In this document: one piece after another, positions 6,125 through 7,158 of the stretch | Numbering within the stretch: position 1 is the first letter of the stretch | How the letters are laid out: each line of letters opens with the position of its first letter | Assembly (NCBI GenBank): GCA_900551005.1 | Contig: URUL01000092.1 | Span: 1 to 7,158, forward strand | Direction of reading: 5' to 3' | DNA length: 7,158 bases | Source of the DNA: an uncultured Ruminococcus sp. | GTDB taxonomy: Bacteria > Bacillota > Clostridia > Oscillospirales > CAG-272 | Notes under the pieces: generated by a model | Told to the model about the DNA's origin: nothing | What the model saw: only the letters and a program-made list of their open reading frames with translations | Databases searched by the model: none | Made by a program: the position numbers and the translations under genes

Positions 6125-6649
6125 ATGAAAACTCAGATTTTGTTGAGACAGGTCACGCTGACAGATAATGAAAAAGCCATTATCGAGAAGAAGCTCAGAA
6201 AGCTTGACAAGTTTTTTGATGACGAGGTTCAGGCCTTCATTACTCTCTCAAGGAAAAGGGAGCGTCAGATTCTCGAGCTTACCATTTCATCAGGCGGCAT
6301 GATCTATCGCAGTGAAGTGGAGGCCGAATCCTTCCTTCATGCCATAGACCCCGCCGTAAATATCATCGACCGTCAGATACGCAAAAACAAAACGCGCCTC
6401 GAAAAGCGCCTGCGTGAAGGTGCTTTCACACCTGATGCAGATATATCCGAGTATGTGGATGAAGAAAAAGAATTTAAAATACACAGAAAGAATTTTAATC
6501 TGAAGCCCATGTCCTCAGAGGAAGCAATCTTACAGATGAATCTGCTCGGTCATGAATTTTTCGTATATGAAGATCAAGACAGCGCCGAGGTATGCGTAGT
6601 ATACCGCCGAAAAGACGGCGAATACGGACTGATAGAAACAAAAAGATAA
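6125..6649 (+). CDS. hpf: Ribosome hibernation promoting factor, long form (HPF/RaiA)
   Basis: This 174-residue protein is the long form of HPF. Residues 1 to about 100 form the S30AE domain that binds the small-subunit decoding channel: it opens MKTQILLRQVTLTDNEKAII and has the basic helix RQIRKNKTRLEKRLR (83-97). An acidic linker follows (about 103-116). The C-terminal domain (about 117-174) contains NLKPMSSEEAILQMNLLGHE and ends VVYRRKDGEYGLIE; it dimerises and joins two 70S ribosomes into inactive 100S particles. Length and domain order match long HPFs of Bacillota. The ATG at 6125 has AAGGATGG (6111-6118) 6 nt upstream. The gene stands alone, with its own promoter, a structured leader and a terminator, divergent from the yqeG operon. 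Nothing in the coding sequence looks damaged. Confidence 0.96.
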   Translation: MKTQILLRQVTLTDNEKAIIEKKLRKLDKFFDDEVQAFITLSRKRERQILELTISSGGMIYRSEVEAESFLHAIDPAVNIIDRQIRKNKTRLEKRLREGAFTPDADISEYVDEEKEFKIHRKNFNLKPMSSEEAILQMNLLGHEFFVYEDQDSAEVCVVYRRKDGEYGLIETKR

Positions 6650-6651
6650 TC

Positions 6652-6697
6652 AAAAAAAGCCGAGGGGGAGCCGCAAAGCGGTTCCCCCGGCTTTTTT
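6652..6697. terminator. Strong bidirectional intrinsic terminator between hpf and the convergent membrane-protein gene
   Basis: A GC-rich hairpin starts just after the hpf stop: GCC (6659-6661), a GA bulge, GGGGGA (6664-6669), GCCGC (6670-6674), loop AAA, then GCGGT, TCCCCC and GGC (6678-6691). It is flanked by seven A on the left (6652-6658) and six T on the right (6692-6697). It therefore has a U-tract in either direction and can end both the plus-strand hpf transcript and the minus-strand transcript of the gene ending at 6742. Confidence 0.9.
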
Positions 6698-6741
6698 GAA
6701 TGATTTATACAATTGTATTTTAAATATTATACTATTGTATA

Positions 6742-7125
6742 TTATTTTCTTTTTCTCGGTTTTTTTCTTCGCGACGGCGTTCTTGCAGCAGAGCGACCGC
6801 CAAGCATGGCAAGTCCGATGGAGGCGGTAGCACTTATCGCATAGGCAAGAGGAGATACGGAAAGCGTCAAGGCAAAACAAAGAAGTATCATAACGGCAAC
6901 AAGCAATATTCCGAAAACAAGTCCGCAAACAGTGCCGTTTTCCCCGTAAAGCCTTGACGCCATATAACCTCCCGCGAATGCAACTACGGCAAGCGTCAGA
7001 TATGAAAAAACAGGTGCAACCTTCTCAGGATCATCAAACCTCAGTGAAACAAAACAAAATATGCCAAGCAAAACCGCACCTGCCAAGACAGCGGCGCCCA
7101 AGGCCTTTATCAGAGGCAATAGCAT
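6742..7125 (-). CDS. TIGR04086/YrzE-like four-helix membrane protein (5' end possibly beyond the window)
   Basis: The 127 residues read from the ATG at 7125 form four hydrophobic segments, about residues 5-28, 37-58, 64-88 and 91-110. A strongly basic C-terminal tail follows (SRRKKPRKRK, 118-127), probably cytoplasmic by the positive-inside rule. The pattern, with GGYMASRLYGENG between helices 2 and 3 and GL-rich helices, resembles the TIGR04086 (YrzE-like) family of small Bacillota membrane proteins, whose function is unknown to me. In Bacillus the relative lies near yajC, so the gene to the right might be yajC. The start is uncertain: there is no convincing Shine-Dalgarno before 7125, and the frame stays open through eleven more codons to base 7158, so the true start may be outside the window. 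It ends at the shared bidirectional terminator. Confidence 0.7.
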   Translation of the reverse strand: MLLPLIKALGAAVLAGAVLLGIFCFVSLRFDDPEKVAPVFSYLTLAVVAFAGGYMASRLYGENGTVCGLVFGILLVAVMILLCFALTLSVSPLAYAISATASIGLAMLGGRSAARTPSRRKKPRKRK

Positions 7126-7158
7126 GCCCGATTTTAGACTATGTACATTTGATTTTTG

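Noticed and set aside
5917..6168. 83-codon plus-strand open frame overlapping the start of hpf
   Set aside because: It crosses the hpf promoter and structured leader, overlaps hpf out of frame and resembles no known protein.
6707..6718. Palindrome ATACAATTGTAT in the AT-rich tail after the terminator
   Set aside because: It is AT-only apart from two bases, between convergent genes where no promoter is expected. It is most likely compositional.

Overview
The window looks like chromosomal DNA of a Bacillota bacterium, most likely a Clostridia-type anaerobe. The basis is gene content: a YqeG-family HAD phosphatase, a long two-domain hibernation factor (HPF), a TIGR04086/YrzE-like membrane protein, a YhaN-like ATPase and a shikimate dehydrogenase with a compact clostridial-style cofactor loop. 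Base composition is moderate in genes and AT-rich between them. I see no insertion sequence, phage gene, tRNA, rRNA or CRISPR array.

Layout. Bases 1-5664 hold five minus-strand genes read right to left: yqeG, a membrane-spanning YhaN/SbcC-like ATPase, a MATE exporter, a fused shikimate dehydrogenase-shikimate kinase (aroE-aroK), and the start of type II dehydroquinase (aroQ), which runs off the left edge. yqeG/ATPase and aroEK/aroQ each overlap by 4 bp (ATGA). MATE and aroEK are 14 bp apart, with the Shine-Dalgarno of aroEK overlapping the MATE stop codon. The ATPase-MATE gap is 66 bp with no terminator. This looks like one operon, driven by a strong extended -10 promoter at about 5820-5848.

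Bases 5665-6124 are a divergent intergenic region. The yqeG side has a GC-rich leader of about 150 nt with three consecutive inverted repeats and a perfect 9-bp tandem repeat. The other side has a promoter with a perfect extended -10 and a leader of about 118 nt for hpf. That second leader can fold into a 5' hairpin and a long bulged stem whose bulge is complementary to bases just downstream. Those same downstream bases can instead pair with the hpf Shine-Dalgarno. This riboswitch-like arrangement is the most interesting signal in the window.

Bases 6125-6649 encode HPF on the plus strand. A strong bidirectional terminator at 6652-6697 separates it from a convergent minus-strand gene for a small four-helix membrane protein (stop at 6742), whose start may lie beyond the right edge.

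Functionally, aroQ, aroE and aroK give three consecutive shikimate-pathway steps: dehydroquinate to dehydroshikimate to shikimate to shikimate 3-phosphate. The other operon members have no obvious link to aromatic synthesis. HPF dimerises and stores 70S ribosomes in slow growth.
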